Part shown: positions 8,142 to 16,809 of the stretch, in pieces
How the letters are laid out: every line of letters begins with the position of its first letter
Numbering within the stretch: position 1 is the stretch's first letter
Program-made: the position numbers and the translations under genes
Notes under the pieces: generated by a model
Database searches by the model: none
The model's input: only the letters and a program-made list of their open reading frames with translations
Told to the model about the DNA's origin: nothing
NCBI GenBank assembly: GCA_030432315.1
Contig: JAUIHM010000033.1
Location: 1 to 33,632, forward strand
Origin: Alphaproteobacteria bacterium
GTDB lineage: Bacteria; Pseudomonadota; Alphaproteobacteria; Rhodobacterales; Rhodobacteraceae
Length of the DNA: 33,632 bases
Direction: 5' to 3'

Positions 8142-9640
8142 TGGAAGCGCTGAGCTATTTCCTGACTGCCTGGATCGATCCGCAACTGCTGTTTCTCGTC
8201 GGGCTCGGCACCTTTGCCGGCATCTACATCGGCGCGATCCCCGGGCTCTCCGTCACTATGGCGGTCTCGATCCTGATCTCGTTCACTTTCGCCTGGGACG
8301 TGAACAACGCGCTATGCCTGATGGTCGGCATCTTCATGGGCGGCGTCTACGGCGGTTCACGCACGGCAATTCTGCTCAACATACCCGGTGCTCCCTCGGC
8401 GATCGCCACGGCACTCGACGGTTTTCCACTCGCCCGGCGGGGTGAAGCGGGTGAGGCAATCGGCATCGCCACGGTGATGTCCGTGCTTGGCGGCTTCGTC
8501 GGAATTGTTGCCCTCGCGGTGGCCGCGCCCTTCATCTCGGAATTCGCGCTCACGTTTCAGCCGAGGGATTACATGCTGTTGGCGATCCTCGGCATTCTTC
8601 TCGTCGGATCGCTGTCGGGCGAAAGCCTCGCCAAGGGTGTCGTTGCCGGCTGTCTGGGGCTTTTGATCGGCACGGTCGGTCTCGATCCGCTGACCGCCGA
8701 GGAACGCTTTACCTTCGGATTCGTCGGCATGTGGAACGGCATCTCGTTCATCGCGGTGATGATCGGTCTTTTCGGTGTTTCTGAGGCCCTCGGTCAACTG
8801 CAGCACGTTGACACGGCTGCCGTCAAACAGAAGATCAGCCGCATCGTGCCGTCTTTTGATGCGGTGAGGAAATATCTGCCGCTCTCGCTCCAGAGTTCGT
8901 CCATCGGCGTCATCATCGGCGCGCTGCCAGGGGTCGGCGGCGACATCGCCGCGCTGATGGCCTATGACTTCGCCAAACGCACCACGCGCAATCCGGAGGT
9001 GCCGTTCGGCGAGGGCGCGAAAGAAGGCCTGGTCGCCCCGGAGAGTGCCAACAACGCGGCCGTGGGCGGGGCATTCATCCCAATGCTGACGCTTGGTATT
9101 CCGGGTGACGCGGTTACTGCGATTTTCCTCGGGGCGCTGTTCATCCACGGTCTCAATCCGGGCCCGATGCTGATGATCGAGCAGCCGACGATGTTCTGGT
9201 TCATGGTCGGCAACCTTACCCTTGCCAACCTTTTTCTGCTGGTCTTCGGACTGACGGGGATCAGGATCTTCACAAAAATCGTCGAGATCCCGAAGGGCAT
9301 CCTGATCCCGCTGATCCTGCTGCTGTCGGTGGTGGGCGCATATGCGGTCAACAACGCGATCACCGACGTCTACTGGATGCTCGGTTTCGGGGTTCTCGGC
9401 TATTTCATGAAACTCTACGGCTACCAGGTCGGTCCGGTGATCCTTGGCGTCATTCTTGCCCGGCTCATCGACGAGAACTGGCGGCGGGCGATCATCTCCG
9501 AACAGGAGAGCCTCGGACAGTTCTTCGCCAGGCTGTTCGCGAGTCCGCTCTCCGTATCGCTGTTCACGCTGGTGGTCGTGCTGGTGCTGAGCCAGACGCC
9601 GCTCTGGACGTGGGCGCGGCGCCGGCGTGTGCGGGCCTGA
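8141..9640 (+). CDS. tctA: Tripartite tricarboxylate transporter large permease subunit (TctA family)
   Basis: 499 aa from the ATG at 8141, preceded by GGAGGA at 8127-8132. The sequence is almost wholly membrane helices (about 11-12). TctA hallmarks: YIGAIPGLSVTMAVSIL near residue 30, GGVYGGSRTAILLNIPGAPSA, LPGVGGDIAALMAYDFAKR, ESANNAAVGGAFIPMLTLGIPGD, and GLNPGPMLM. It is the large transport subunit, driving secondary uptake of a carboxylate supplied by TctC. The likely substrate is a hydroaromatic acid because quinate/shikimate-type catabolic genes follow 109 bp downstream (inference). Confidence 0.94.
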   Translation: MEALSYFLTAWIDPQLLFLVGLGTFAGIYIGAIPGLSVTMAVSILISFTFAWDVNNALCLMVGIFMGGVYGGSRTAILLNIPGAPSAIATALDGFPLARRGEAGEAIGIATVMSVLGGFVGIVALAVAAPFISEFALTFQPRDYMLLAILGILLVGSLSGESLAKGVVAGCLGLLIGTVGLDPLTAEERFTFGFVGMWNGISFIAVMIGLFGVSEALGQLQHVDTAAVKQKISRIVPSFDAVRKYLPLSLQSSSIGVIIGALPGVGGDIAALMAYDFAKRTTRNPEVPFGEGAKEGLVAPESANNAAVGGAFIPMLTLGIPGDAVTAIFLGALFIHGLNPGPMLMIEQPTMFWFMVGNLTLANLFLLVFGLTGIRIFTKIVEIPKGILIPLILLLSVVGAYAVNNAITDVYWMLGFGVLGYFMKLYGYQVGPVILGVILARLIDENWRRAIISEQESLGQFFARLFASPLSVSLFTLVVVLVLSQTPLWTWARRRRVRA

Positions 9641-9661
9641 ACCCTCTAACGGCGAGAGGGT
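9641..9661 (+). other. Hairpin directly after tctA stop
   Basis: A perfect 7-bp stem, ACCCTCT (9641-9647) and AGAGGGT (9655-9661), with a 7-base loop begins immediately after the tctA stop. No T-run follows, so it may be an RNA stability or processing element, or a weak attenuator, between the transporter genes and the dehydrogenase/dehydratase pair. Confidence 0.55.
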
Positions 9662-9749
9662 CGGCTGCGGTCGCCGGCCCGACACCGGAATACACCCTGC
9701 GCGGATGGAACTGCCCGCGCCGACCACCGGAACCTTGTGAGGACGCACA

Positions 9750-10607
9750 ATGTCGCAGGCAGACGAAATCGAGACGCAGACAATCCGGCTGGGGCTGATC
9801 GGCGACAACATCGCCCGATCCCAATCGCCGCGGCTCCATGAACTGGCAGGCCGTCTGACCGGACTGACCGTCCGCTACGACCGGCTGATCCCGCGCGACA
9901 TCGGCCGGGATTTCGAAACGGTGTTCGCGGATGCACGGGACGCCGGCTACCGCGGTCTCAACATCACCTACCCCTACAAGGAACGGGTGGTTCCGCTGCT
10001 CGAAATGCCGGATGCGCGGGTCCGTGCGCTGGGCGCGGTCAATACGGTGGTGTTTGGACCCGAAGGTCCGAAGGGATACAATACCGACTGGTCCGGCTTC
10101 ATCGCCGGTTACACCCGGGCGTTTGGCGTCCGCAGCCCCGGCGCCGTCTGCATGGTTGGCGCAGGCGGCGTTGGAAAAGCCGTCGCGTTTGGGCTGCTTG
10201 CCCTTGGACTGACCGACCTGCGTCTGGTGGAACGCGACCTCGACAAGGCCGGGACATTGGCGGCCGCCCTTCGGCAGGCCGCCCCGGATATCGCCGTATC
10301 CGTGACCGCCGATGTCGCCGAAGGCGCGTCCGGGGCGGCCGGACTGGTAAACTGCACCCCGGTCGGCATGGTTGGCTACGAAGGAACCCCGGTGCCACGC
10401 AAGTTGATGCAGTCCGCCGAATGGGCGTTCGATGCGGTCTACACACCCGTTGACACCACGTTCATGACCGACGCCGCGGCCGAGGGCCTCGCGATCATGA
10501 GCGGCCATGAACTCTATTTCTACCAGGGTCTGCACGCTTATGGCATATTCCACGGCAGGTCGATCGGTGAGGAACTGCTGCGCAGTGCGCTGAAGGAGCC
10601 GGCATGA
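9750..10607 (+). CDS. Shikimate/quinate dehydrogenase (AroE superfamily), probably catabolic
   Basis: 285 aa, close to the family length. Shikimate-dehydrogenase motifs: substrate-binding serines in RSQSPRLHE (about residues 27-35), catalytic Lys in NITYPYKE, Asp in GYNTDWSGF, a dinucleotide loop VGAGGVGKA, and a C-terminal YQG segment. Anabolic AroE enzymes carry a basic NRT-type motif for the NADP phosphate after the second strand; here the equivalent is LVERDLDKA, with acidic residues, suggesting NAD use and an oxidative role (inference from family knowledge). It would oxidise quinate or shikimate to 3-dehydroquinate or 3-dehydroshikimate. It follows the TTT transporter and overlaps the dehydroshikimate dehydratase gene by 4 bp (ATGA), which supports a degradative role. 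A separate biosynthetic aroE is expected elsewhere. Confidence 0.88.
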   Translation: MSQADEIETQTIRLGLIGDNIARSQSPRLHELAGRLTGLTVRYDRLIPRDIGRDFETVFADARDAGYRGLNITYPYKERVVPLLEMPDARVRALGAVNTVVFGPEGPKGYNTDWSGFIAGYTRAFGVRSPGAVCMVGAGGVGKAVAFGLLALGLTDLRLVERDLDKAGTLAAALRQAAPDIAVSVTADVAEGASGAAGLVNCTPVGMVGYEGTPVPRKLMQSAEWAFDAVYTPVDTTFMTDAAAEGLAIMSGHELYFYQGLHAYGIFHGRSIGEELLRSALKEPA

Positions 10608-12457
10608 AATATTCCATCGCAACCGTTTCGCTCGGCGGCACGCTTCCCGAGAAGCTCGCGGCCATTGCCGCCGCGGGCTTCGAAGGCGTCGAGATTTTCG
10701 AAGCCGATGTTCTCGCCAACGAGGGAACACCCGCTACGATCGGCGCCATGGTGCGTGACCTCGGCCTCGAAATCGTCGCCTTTCAGCCGTTTCGGGATTT
10801 TGAGGGAATGCCGGAACCGCAGCGGTCACGCGGCTTCGAGCGGGCGAAACGGAAATTCGCGCTGATGAACGAACTCGGCGCCGGGTCGATTCTGGTCTGC
10901 TCCAACGTCTCGCCGCTCAGCCTCGGCGGCATCGACAGGGCCGCGGACGATCTGCGTGAACTCGGTGGGATCGCCGAGGGTTTCGGCATCAACGTTGGCT
11001 TCGAGGCGCTGGCCTGGGGGCGGCACGTTTCCGACTACCGCGACGCCTGGGAGATCGTGCGTCGTGCCGACCATGACCGCGTCGGCCTGATTCTCGACAG
11101 TTGGCACATGCTGGCCCGCGGTCTGGCGCCCGACGCCATCCGCTCGATTCCTGCCGACCGGATCACCTTTGTCCAGCTTGCCGACGCTCCGGCCATGGAC
11201 ATGGATCTGCTGCAGTGGTCGCGGCACTTCCGGAATTTTCCCGGCCAGGGTGACCTGCCGGTGAATGCCTTCATGGAGGCGGTGATTGCCACCGGTTACG
11301 ACGGTTGGCTCAGCCATGAGATTTTCAACGACCGTTTCCGCATGGCCTCGCCGCGGCGGATCGCCGAAGATGGAGAACGCTCGCTGATCTGGCTCGAGGA
11401 CCAGGTCAGGCCGGGCGGTCTCCCGCCGCGCGCGACGCCCGAAGCGGTGGAATGGATTGAATTCGCCGTCTCCGAAACCGAAGCCGCCGAACTCGAGCGG
11501 GTCTTCCGCGGGCTCGGCTTCGCCCTGACCGGCCGCCACCGCTCCAAGCAGGTGACCCGCTACAGCCAGGGAGCGGTCAATCTCGTCATCAACACCGAAC
11601 CCGAAGGGCTCGCGCACTCGCAGCAGCTGGTGCATGGCGCGTCGGTCGCGGCGGTCGGCATCCGCGTCGGGGACGCAAAGGCGGCGCTGAGACGCGCCGA
11701 AGACCTGCGGATGACGGCATTTCGACAACCGGTGGGACCGGGCGAACTCGACATTCCGGCGGTCCGCGGCGTCGGAGGTGCGCTTGTCTATTTCACCGAT
11801 GCGCGCTCGGACCTTGGGCGTGTCTGGGAGATTGAATTCGAGCCGACCGGTGCCCCGCACTCCGACCGGCTGACCCGGATCGACCATATCGCGCAGTCAA
11901 TGTCGCCGGATGAAATGCTGAGCTGGCGGCTGTTTTACCTGTCGCTGTTCGATTTTGAGACGACGCCGCTGATCGACGTGGTCGATCCTGCCGGCATCGT
12001 TGAGAGCATGGCGCTTCAGGACGCGGACCGGAACCTGCGCATCTGTCTGAACGCGAGCACCTCCGGCCGAACGCTGAGTTCACGTTTTCTGTCGGAATAT
12101 TTCGGAGCCGGGGTCCAGCATATCGCTTTCGCCACCGGCGACATCTTCGCCGCCGCGCGGGCGATCCGCGAAGCCGGGCTTGAGACGCTGCCGATTCCCG
12201 AGAACTACTATGACGACCTCGAAGCGCGGGTGACGCTCGAACCGGAGGTGATCGACGCCATGCGTGCGCTCGGCATCCTCTACGACGAGGACGGGGAAGG
12301 GCGTTACTTTCAGGTCTACACGCGAGCGTTCCAGGAACGGTTCTTCTTCGAGATCGTCCAGCGCGACGGCTACGGCGGTTTTGGCGCGCAGAACGCCCCC
12401 ATCCGTCTCGCCGCACAGGCCCGGCTGGCGCGCCCGGCCGCGATGCCGCGCTTGTAA
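10604..12457 (+). CDS. quiC: 3-dehydroshikimate dehydratase, two-domain QuiC1 type (TIM barrel plus HPPD-like VOC domains)
   Basis: 617 aa. Residues 1 to about 270 are a xylose-isomerase/AP-endonuclease-type TIM barrel with metal ligands Glu134 (VGFEALAWG), Asp165 (LILDSWH), Gln191 (FVQLADAP) and Glu239 (LSHEIFN), the set known for bacterial dehydroshikimate dehydratases. Residues about 280-600 are vicinal-oxygen-chelate modules like 4-hydroxyphenylpyruvate dioxygenase, keeping a possible metal triad His428 (RIDHIA), His506 (VQHIAFA) and Glu583 (FFFEIVQ). The N-terminal domain would dehydrate 3-dehydroshikimate to protocatechuate, the entry compound of the pca operon next door. This fused architecture is known from Pseudomonas QuiC1. 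The role of the second domain is unsettled. The start overlaps the upstream dehydrogenase stop (ATGA). Long native fusion, not an artefact: one continuous frame. Confidence 0.92.
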   Translation: MKYSIATVSLGGTLPEKLAAIAAAGFEGVEIFEADVLANEGTPATIGAMVRDLGLEIVAFQPFRDFEGMPEPQRSRGFERAKRKFALMNELGAGSILVCSNVSPLSLGGIDRAADDLRELGGIAEGFGINVGFEALAWGRHVSDYRDAWEIVRRADHDRVGLILDSWHMLARGLAPDAIRSIPADRITFVQLADAPAMDMDLLQWSRHFRNFPGQGDLPVNAFMEAVIATGYDGWLSHEIFNDRFRMASPRRIAEDGERSLIWLEDQVRPGGLPPRATPEAVEWIEFAVSETEAAELERVFRGLGFALTGRHRSKQVTRYSQGAVNLVINTEPEGLAHSQQLVHGASVAAVGIRVGDAKAALRRAEDLRMTAFRQPVGPGELDIPAVRGVGGALVYFTDARSDLGRVWEIEFEPTGAPHSDRLTRIDHIAQSMSPDEMLSWRLFYLSLFDFETTPLIDVVDPAGIVESMALQDADRNLRICLNASTSGRTLSSRFLSEYFGAGVQHIAFATGDIFAAARAIREAGLETLPIPENYYDDLEARVTLEPEVIDAMRALGILYDEDGEGRYFQVYTRAFQERFFFEIVQRDGYGGFGAQNAPIRLAAQARLARPAAMPRL

Positions 12458-12482
12458 CCCTGGCGCGGATGCTGCGCCTCCG

Positions 12483-13370
12483 TCAGACACCGGCCCGCAG
12501 CAGCCGCGCCAGTTCCGCGATCCCTCCGCTCGGCGCGACGCCGGCCCTCAGCGTGATGCCGACCGGTCCGGCGGCCGGAAGCTCGGGCAGATCCAGTGCA
12601 GTCAAATTGCCGCCGGCCAGTTCATCGGCCACCACGCCCCTTGAAATGAACCAGATCGCATCCGAGCCGGCAACGAGGCCCCGGCCAAGCGCGAGCGAAA
12701 CCGTCTCGACCATCGGCCGCGGAACTTCAAGGCCAAGCTGCAGGAAATACTGCTCGACCAGTGGCCGGATGATGGCGTCCGGCGGCGGCAGGATCATCGG
12801 AAAGCCGGACAGAACCGCCCGAGGACCGCTGGCGAGCGGATGGCCGGGCCGCGTCACCGCGACCACGTTCTCTGTATAGAGCTGCTCGAACACCAGACCC
12901 TGCATCTGATCCGGCGGGGCCAGCCGACCGACGACGAGATCGAGCCGGGCCTCCCGCAGCTGGGACAGCAGCAGCCAGTTCGGCCCGGTGGATATCCGCA
13001 GCACCGTTCCAGGTGAGGTTTTTGCGAATTCCAGTACCGCCTGCGGCATCACCCTTGTTGCCACGGTCGGCAGCACGCCGACAACGATGACACTGCGCAT
13101 GGTTCCGGGGCGGGCGACGGCGCGAATGCCACGCTCCAGTTCCGCCAGCGATTGGCCCGCATGGGTCTGAAACAGGCGGCCTGCCGCGTTCAGACGCAAC
13201 CGTCGTCCGCTTCGGTCAAAGAGCGGATGGCCGAGACGTTCCTCAAGTTCGCGCAGGGTCTTGGACACCGCAGGCTGTGAAATGGAAAGCGACAGCGCGG
13301 CCTGTCCGACGCTTGAGAGGCGGGCGATCTCGAGAAAGCACCGGATGTGGCGATAGCTGACGGTGTTCAT
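12483..13370 (-). CDS. pcaQ: LysR-family regulator PcaQ of protocatechuate catabolism
   Basis: 295 aa. N-terminal LysR helix-turn-helix: YRHIRCFLEIARLSSVGQAALSLSISQPAVSKTLRELEERLG. The effector domain has stretches typical of the PcaQ/GbpR group: VGVLPTVATRVMPQAV, LVVGRLAPPDQMQGLVFEQLY, and VETVSLALGRGLV. PcaQ activates pcaDCHGB in alphaproteobacteria, with beta-carboxymuconate-pathway intermediates as coinducers. Its divergent placement, 87 bp from pcaD, matches that arrangement. The gene is convergent with quiC, 25 bp apart. Confidence 0.93.
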   Translation of the reverse strand: MNTVSYRHIRCFLEIARLSSVGQAALSLSISQPAVSKTLRELEERLGHPLFDRSGRRLRLNAAGRLFQTHAGQSLAELERGIRAVARPGTMRSVIVVGVLPTVATRVMPQAVLEFAKTSPGTVLRISTGPNWLLLSQLREARLDLVVGRLAPPDQMQGLVFEQLYTENVVAVTRPGHPLASGPRAVLSGFPMILPPPDAIIRPLVEQYFLQLGLEVPRPMVETVSLALGRGLVAGSDAIWFISRGVVADELAGGNLTALDLPELPAAGPVGITLRAGVAPSGGIAELARLLRAGV

Positions 13371-13372
13371 CT

Positions 13373-13388
13373 ATGTCCAAATGGTTAT
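13373..13388. promoter_or_regulatory. Candidate PcaQ operator in the pcaQ-pcaD gap
   Basis: On the minus strand this 16-bp site reads ATAACC-ATTT-GGACAT. The left half and the 4-base spacer followed by GG agree with the PcaQ box reported from Sinorhizobium (ATAACC-N4-GGTTAA, from memory); the right half diverges. It sits just upstream of the pcaQ start, within the 87-bp divergent gap, suitable for autoregulation and activation of pcaD. Confidence 0.5.
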
Positions 13389-13457
13389 GAAACTCGTTCG
13401 AAATGTCATTTTACATAACGTAGGCAATCGGGGAAACTGCATTCGAGGAGAACACAC

Positions 13458-14244
13458 ATGCGTATGTCAAAGATCAATTCGGTTCTGCTGCATCATGCGG
13501 AAAGTGGCGATCCCGACGGCGTGCCGATGGTGTTCGCCAACTCGCTCGGCACCGATCTGCGGGTCTGGGACGCGCTGCTGCCGCTGCTGCCGTCGGGACT
13601 TCGTTTTATCCGCTACGACATGCGCGGTCACGGACTGAGCGACGCACCGGACGGCGACTACTACATGGGTGACCTGGTTGCCGACGCTGCCGGCCTGATG
13701 GACCTGCTCGGTCTGAGGGACGCGGTCTTCGTCGGTCTGTCGATCGGTGGCGTGGTCGCTCAGGGCCTCGCGGCGGAACGTCCCGATCTCCTGCGGGCGA
13801 TGGTGCTCTCGAACACCGCCGCCAAGATCGGCACGCCGGACCTCTGGGCCGAGCGCATCGCAGCGGTGCGCAGCGCGGGCATCGCTTCCCTGGCGGATCC
13901 GGTGCTCGAACGCTGGTTCTCGAAGCCGTTCCGGCAGGCGCGGCCCGACGAACTTGCCGGCTGGCGGCACATGCTGACGCGAACGCCGGTCGACGGTTAC
14001 GCCGGGTGCTGCGCGGCCCTGTCGGAGACCGACCTGCGCGACAGCACGGCAATGCTGACTTTGCCGACGCTCGCTGTTGCCGGATCCGAAGACGGCTCGA
14101 CGCCGCCGGACCTGGTGCGCGAAACGGCACAAAGCATTGCCGGAGCCCGTTTTGAGCTGATCCGCGGCGCGGGTCACATTCCATGCGTCGAGGCTCCGGA
14201 AGCACTCGCCGCACTGATCACCGGTTTCCTGGAGGAGCACAACA

Positions 14245-14252
<8 letters not shown>
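13458..14252 (+). CDS. pcaD: 3-oxoadipate enol-lactonase
   Basis: 264 aa alpha/beta hydrolase. The catalytic triad is readable: nucleophile Ser95 in VGLSIGG, Asp212 in AGSEDGSTPP, and His240 in GAGHIPCVE. The N-terminus PMVFANSLGTDLRVWD and RYDMRGHGLSDAP is characteristic of PcaD. It hydrolyses beta-ketoadipate enol-lactone to beta-ketoadipate in the cytoplasm. It is the first gene of the pca operon, with GAGGAG before the start. In-frame ATGs at 13458 and 13464 are both possible. The stop overlaps the pcaC start by 8 bp. Confidence 0.93.
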
Positions 14253-15344
<1,092 letters not shown>

Positions 15345-15347
15345 ACC

Positions 15348-15974
15348 ATGCCGCAAACCCTGAACTACCTGCGAGAAACCGCCTCGCAAACCGCCGGTCC
15401 CTACGTCCACATCGGCCTCGCCCCCGGCGCTGCGGGCTTTGAGATTTTCGAGACCGAACTCGGCGGTGACATCGCCGGCCCGAATGCTGCCGGGGAACGC
15501 ATCCGCGTCGAAGGCACGGTGTTCGACGGCACCGGAGCGCCGGTAAAGGATGTGCTGATCGAGGTTTGGCAGGCCAATGCCGCCGGCATCCATGCCAGCC
15601 CGGAGGACCCGCGCCATGCCGAGGTCGAAGACGGCTTTCGCGGCTGGGGCAGGGTGATCTCCGATTTCGATACCGGCGCTTTCACGATCGAAACCGTCAG
15701 GCCCGGCCCGGTCATGGGCCGCAACGGCCGGATGATGGCGCCGCACCTCAGTCTTTGGATTGTCGCCCGCGGCATAAACATCGGCCTGAGCACCCGGATG
15801 TATTTTGGCGACGAGGAGGAGGCCAACGCCGCCGATCCGGTGCTGAACCTGGTGGAAAACCCCGCCCGCCGGCCGACCCTGATCGCCACGCGGAAGAACA
15901 GCGACGGTGCGCCCGTCTACCGATTTGACATTCGGCTTCAGGGCGACGCGGAAACGGTGTTCTTCGATGTCTGA
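15348..15974 (+). CDS. pcaG: Protocatechuate 3,4-dioxygenase alpha subunit
   Basis: 208 aa, standard size. It has the same fold as PcaH without iron ligands: N-terminal LRETASQTAGPYVHIGL, then VKDVLIEVWQANAAG and FRGWGRVISD, and a MAPHLSLWIVARGIN segment where the beta chain carries its His ligands. It pairs with PcaH to form the active-site pocket. The stop overlaps the start of the next gene by 8 bp (ATGTCTGA), so the BKACE enzyme is translated from the same coupled operon. Confidence 0.95.
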   Translation: MPQTLNYLRETASQTAGPYVHIGLAPGAAGFEIFETELGGDIAGPNAAGERIRVEGTVFDGTGAPVKDVLIEVWQANAAGIHASPEDPRHAEVEDGFRGWGRVISDFDTGAFTIETVRPGPVMGRNGRMMAPHLSLWIVARGINIGLSTRMYFGDEEEANAADPVLNLVENPARRPTLIATRKNSDGAPVYRFDIRLQGDAETVFFDV

Positions 15975-16806
15975 CAACCTGAAACCATGCATCATCTGCG
16001 TGGCCATCACCGGCTCGGTGCCGACCAAGGCCAACAATCCGGCGCTGCCGATTTCGGTCGCCGAGCAGATCGAGAGCACCCAGGAGGCGTTTGAAGCCGG
16101 CGCCGCGATTGTCCATGCCCATGTGCGCAACGACGACCAGACGCCAAGCTCCGATCCGGACAGGTTCGCCCGGCTGATGGAAGGTGTCCAAAAACACTGC
16201 CCGGGTATGATCATCCAGCTGTCGACCGGCGGCCGCTCCGGCGCGGGTCAGGCCCGCGGCGGCATGCTGCCGCTGCGCCCGGACATGGCGTCGCTTTCAG
16301 TGGGATCCAACAACTTTCCGACCCGCGTCTATGAAAATCCGCCGGATCTCGTGGACTGGCTCGCCGGCGAAATGCGGACATACGGCGTAAAACCCGAGAT
16401 CGAGGCATTCGATCTCAGCCACATCCACCAGGCCGCGGCGATGAACCGTGACGGCCGCATACCTGGTCAACTCTACGTGCAGTTCGTGATGGGGGTGAAA
16501 AACGCCATGCCGGTCGACCGGGACGTGTTCGACTATTACATCCGCACCGTCCAGCGCCTTGCCCCGGACGCCGAATGGTGCGCGGCAGGAATCGGACGGC
16601 ATCAGATCACTCTCAACGAGTGGTGCGTCTCCGCCGGCGGCCACGCAAGGACCGGGCTTGAAGACAACGTCCGCATCGACGCGAACACGTTGGCTCCCTC
16701 GAACGCGGCACTTGTGCGGCGGACCGTGGAACTCTGCGAAAAGTACCGGCGTCCTGTGGCCACCTGGCAGCAGGCCCGTGAGATGCTCCGGCTCCGGGCA
16801 GCCTGA
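15967..16806 (+). CDS. Beta-keto acid cleavage enzyme (BKACE, DUF849 family)
   Basis: 279 aa from the ATG at 15967. An upstream in-frame extension lies inside pcaG and was rejected. BKACE hallmarks: Zn ligands His50 and His52 (IVHAHVRN) and Glu232 (LEDNVR), catalytic candidates Arg228 and Asp233, plus IIQLSTGGRSG and CAAGIGRHQ. The family condenses a beta-keto acid with acetyl-CoA, releasing acetoacetate and a new acyl-CoA; the founding member, Kce, acts on 3-keto-5-aminohexanoate in lysine fermentation. Here it sits between pcaG and pcaB, so the likely substrate is beta-ketoadipate, giving succinyl-CoA and acetoacetate (inference). That would bypass PcaIJ and PcaF, neither of which is seen in the window. 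Specificity is not proven by sequence. Confidence 0.92.
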   Translation: MSDNLKPCIICVAITGSVPTKANNPALPISVAEQIESTQEAFEAGAAIVHAHVRNDDQTPSSDPDRFARLMEGVQKHCPGMIIQLSTGGRSGAGQARGGMLPLRPDMASLSVGSNNFPTRVYENPPDLVDWLAGEMRTYGVKPEIEAFDLSHIHQAAAMNRDGRIPGQLYVQFVMGVKNAMPVDRDVFDYYIRTVQRLAPDAEWCAAGIGRHQITLNEWCVSAGGHARTGLEDNVRIDANTLAPSNAALVRRTVELCEKYRRPVATWQQAREMLRLRAA

Positions 16807-16809
16807 CGG

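Noticed and set aside
8357..9811. Minus-strand open frame of 484 codons opposite tctA
   Set aside because: Typical shadow of a membrane-protein gene in GC-rich DNA; the plus-strand product is unmistakably TctA.
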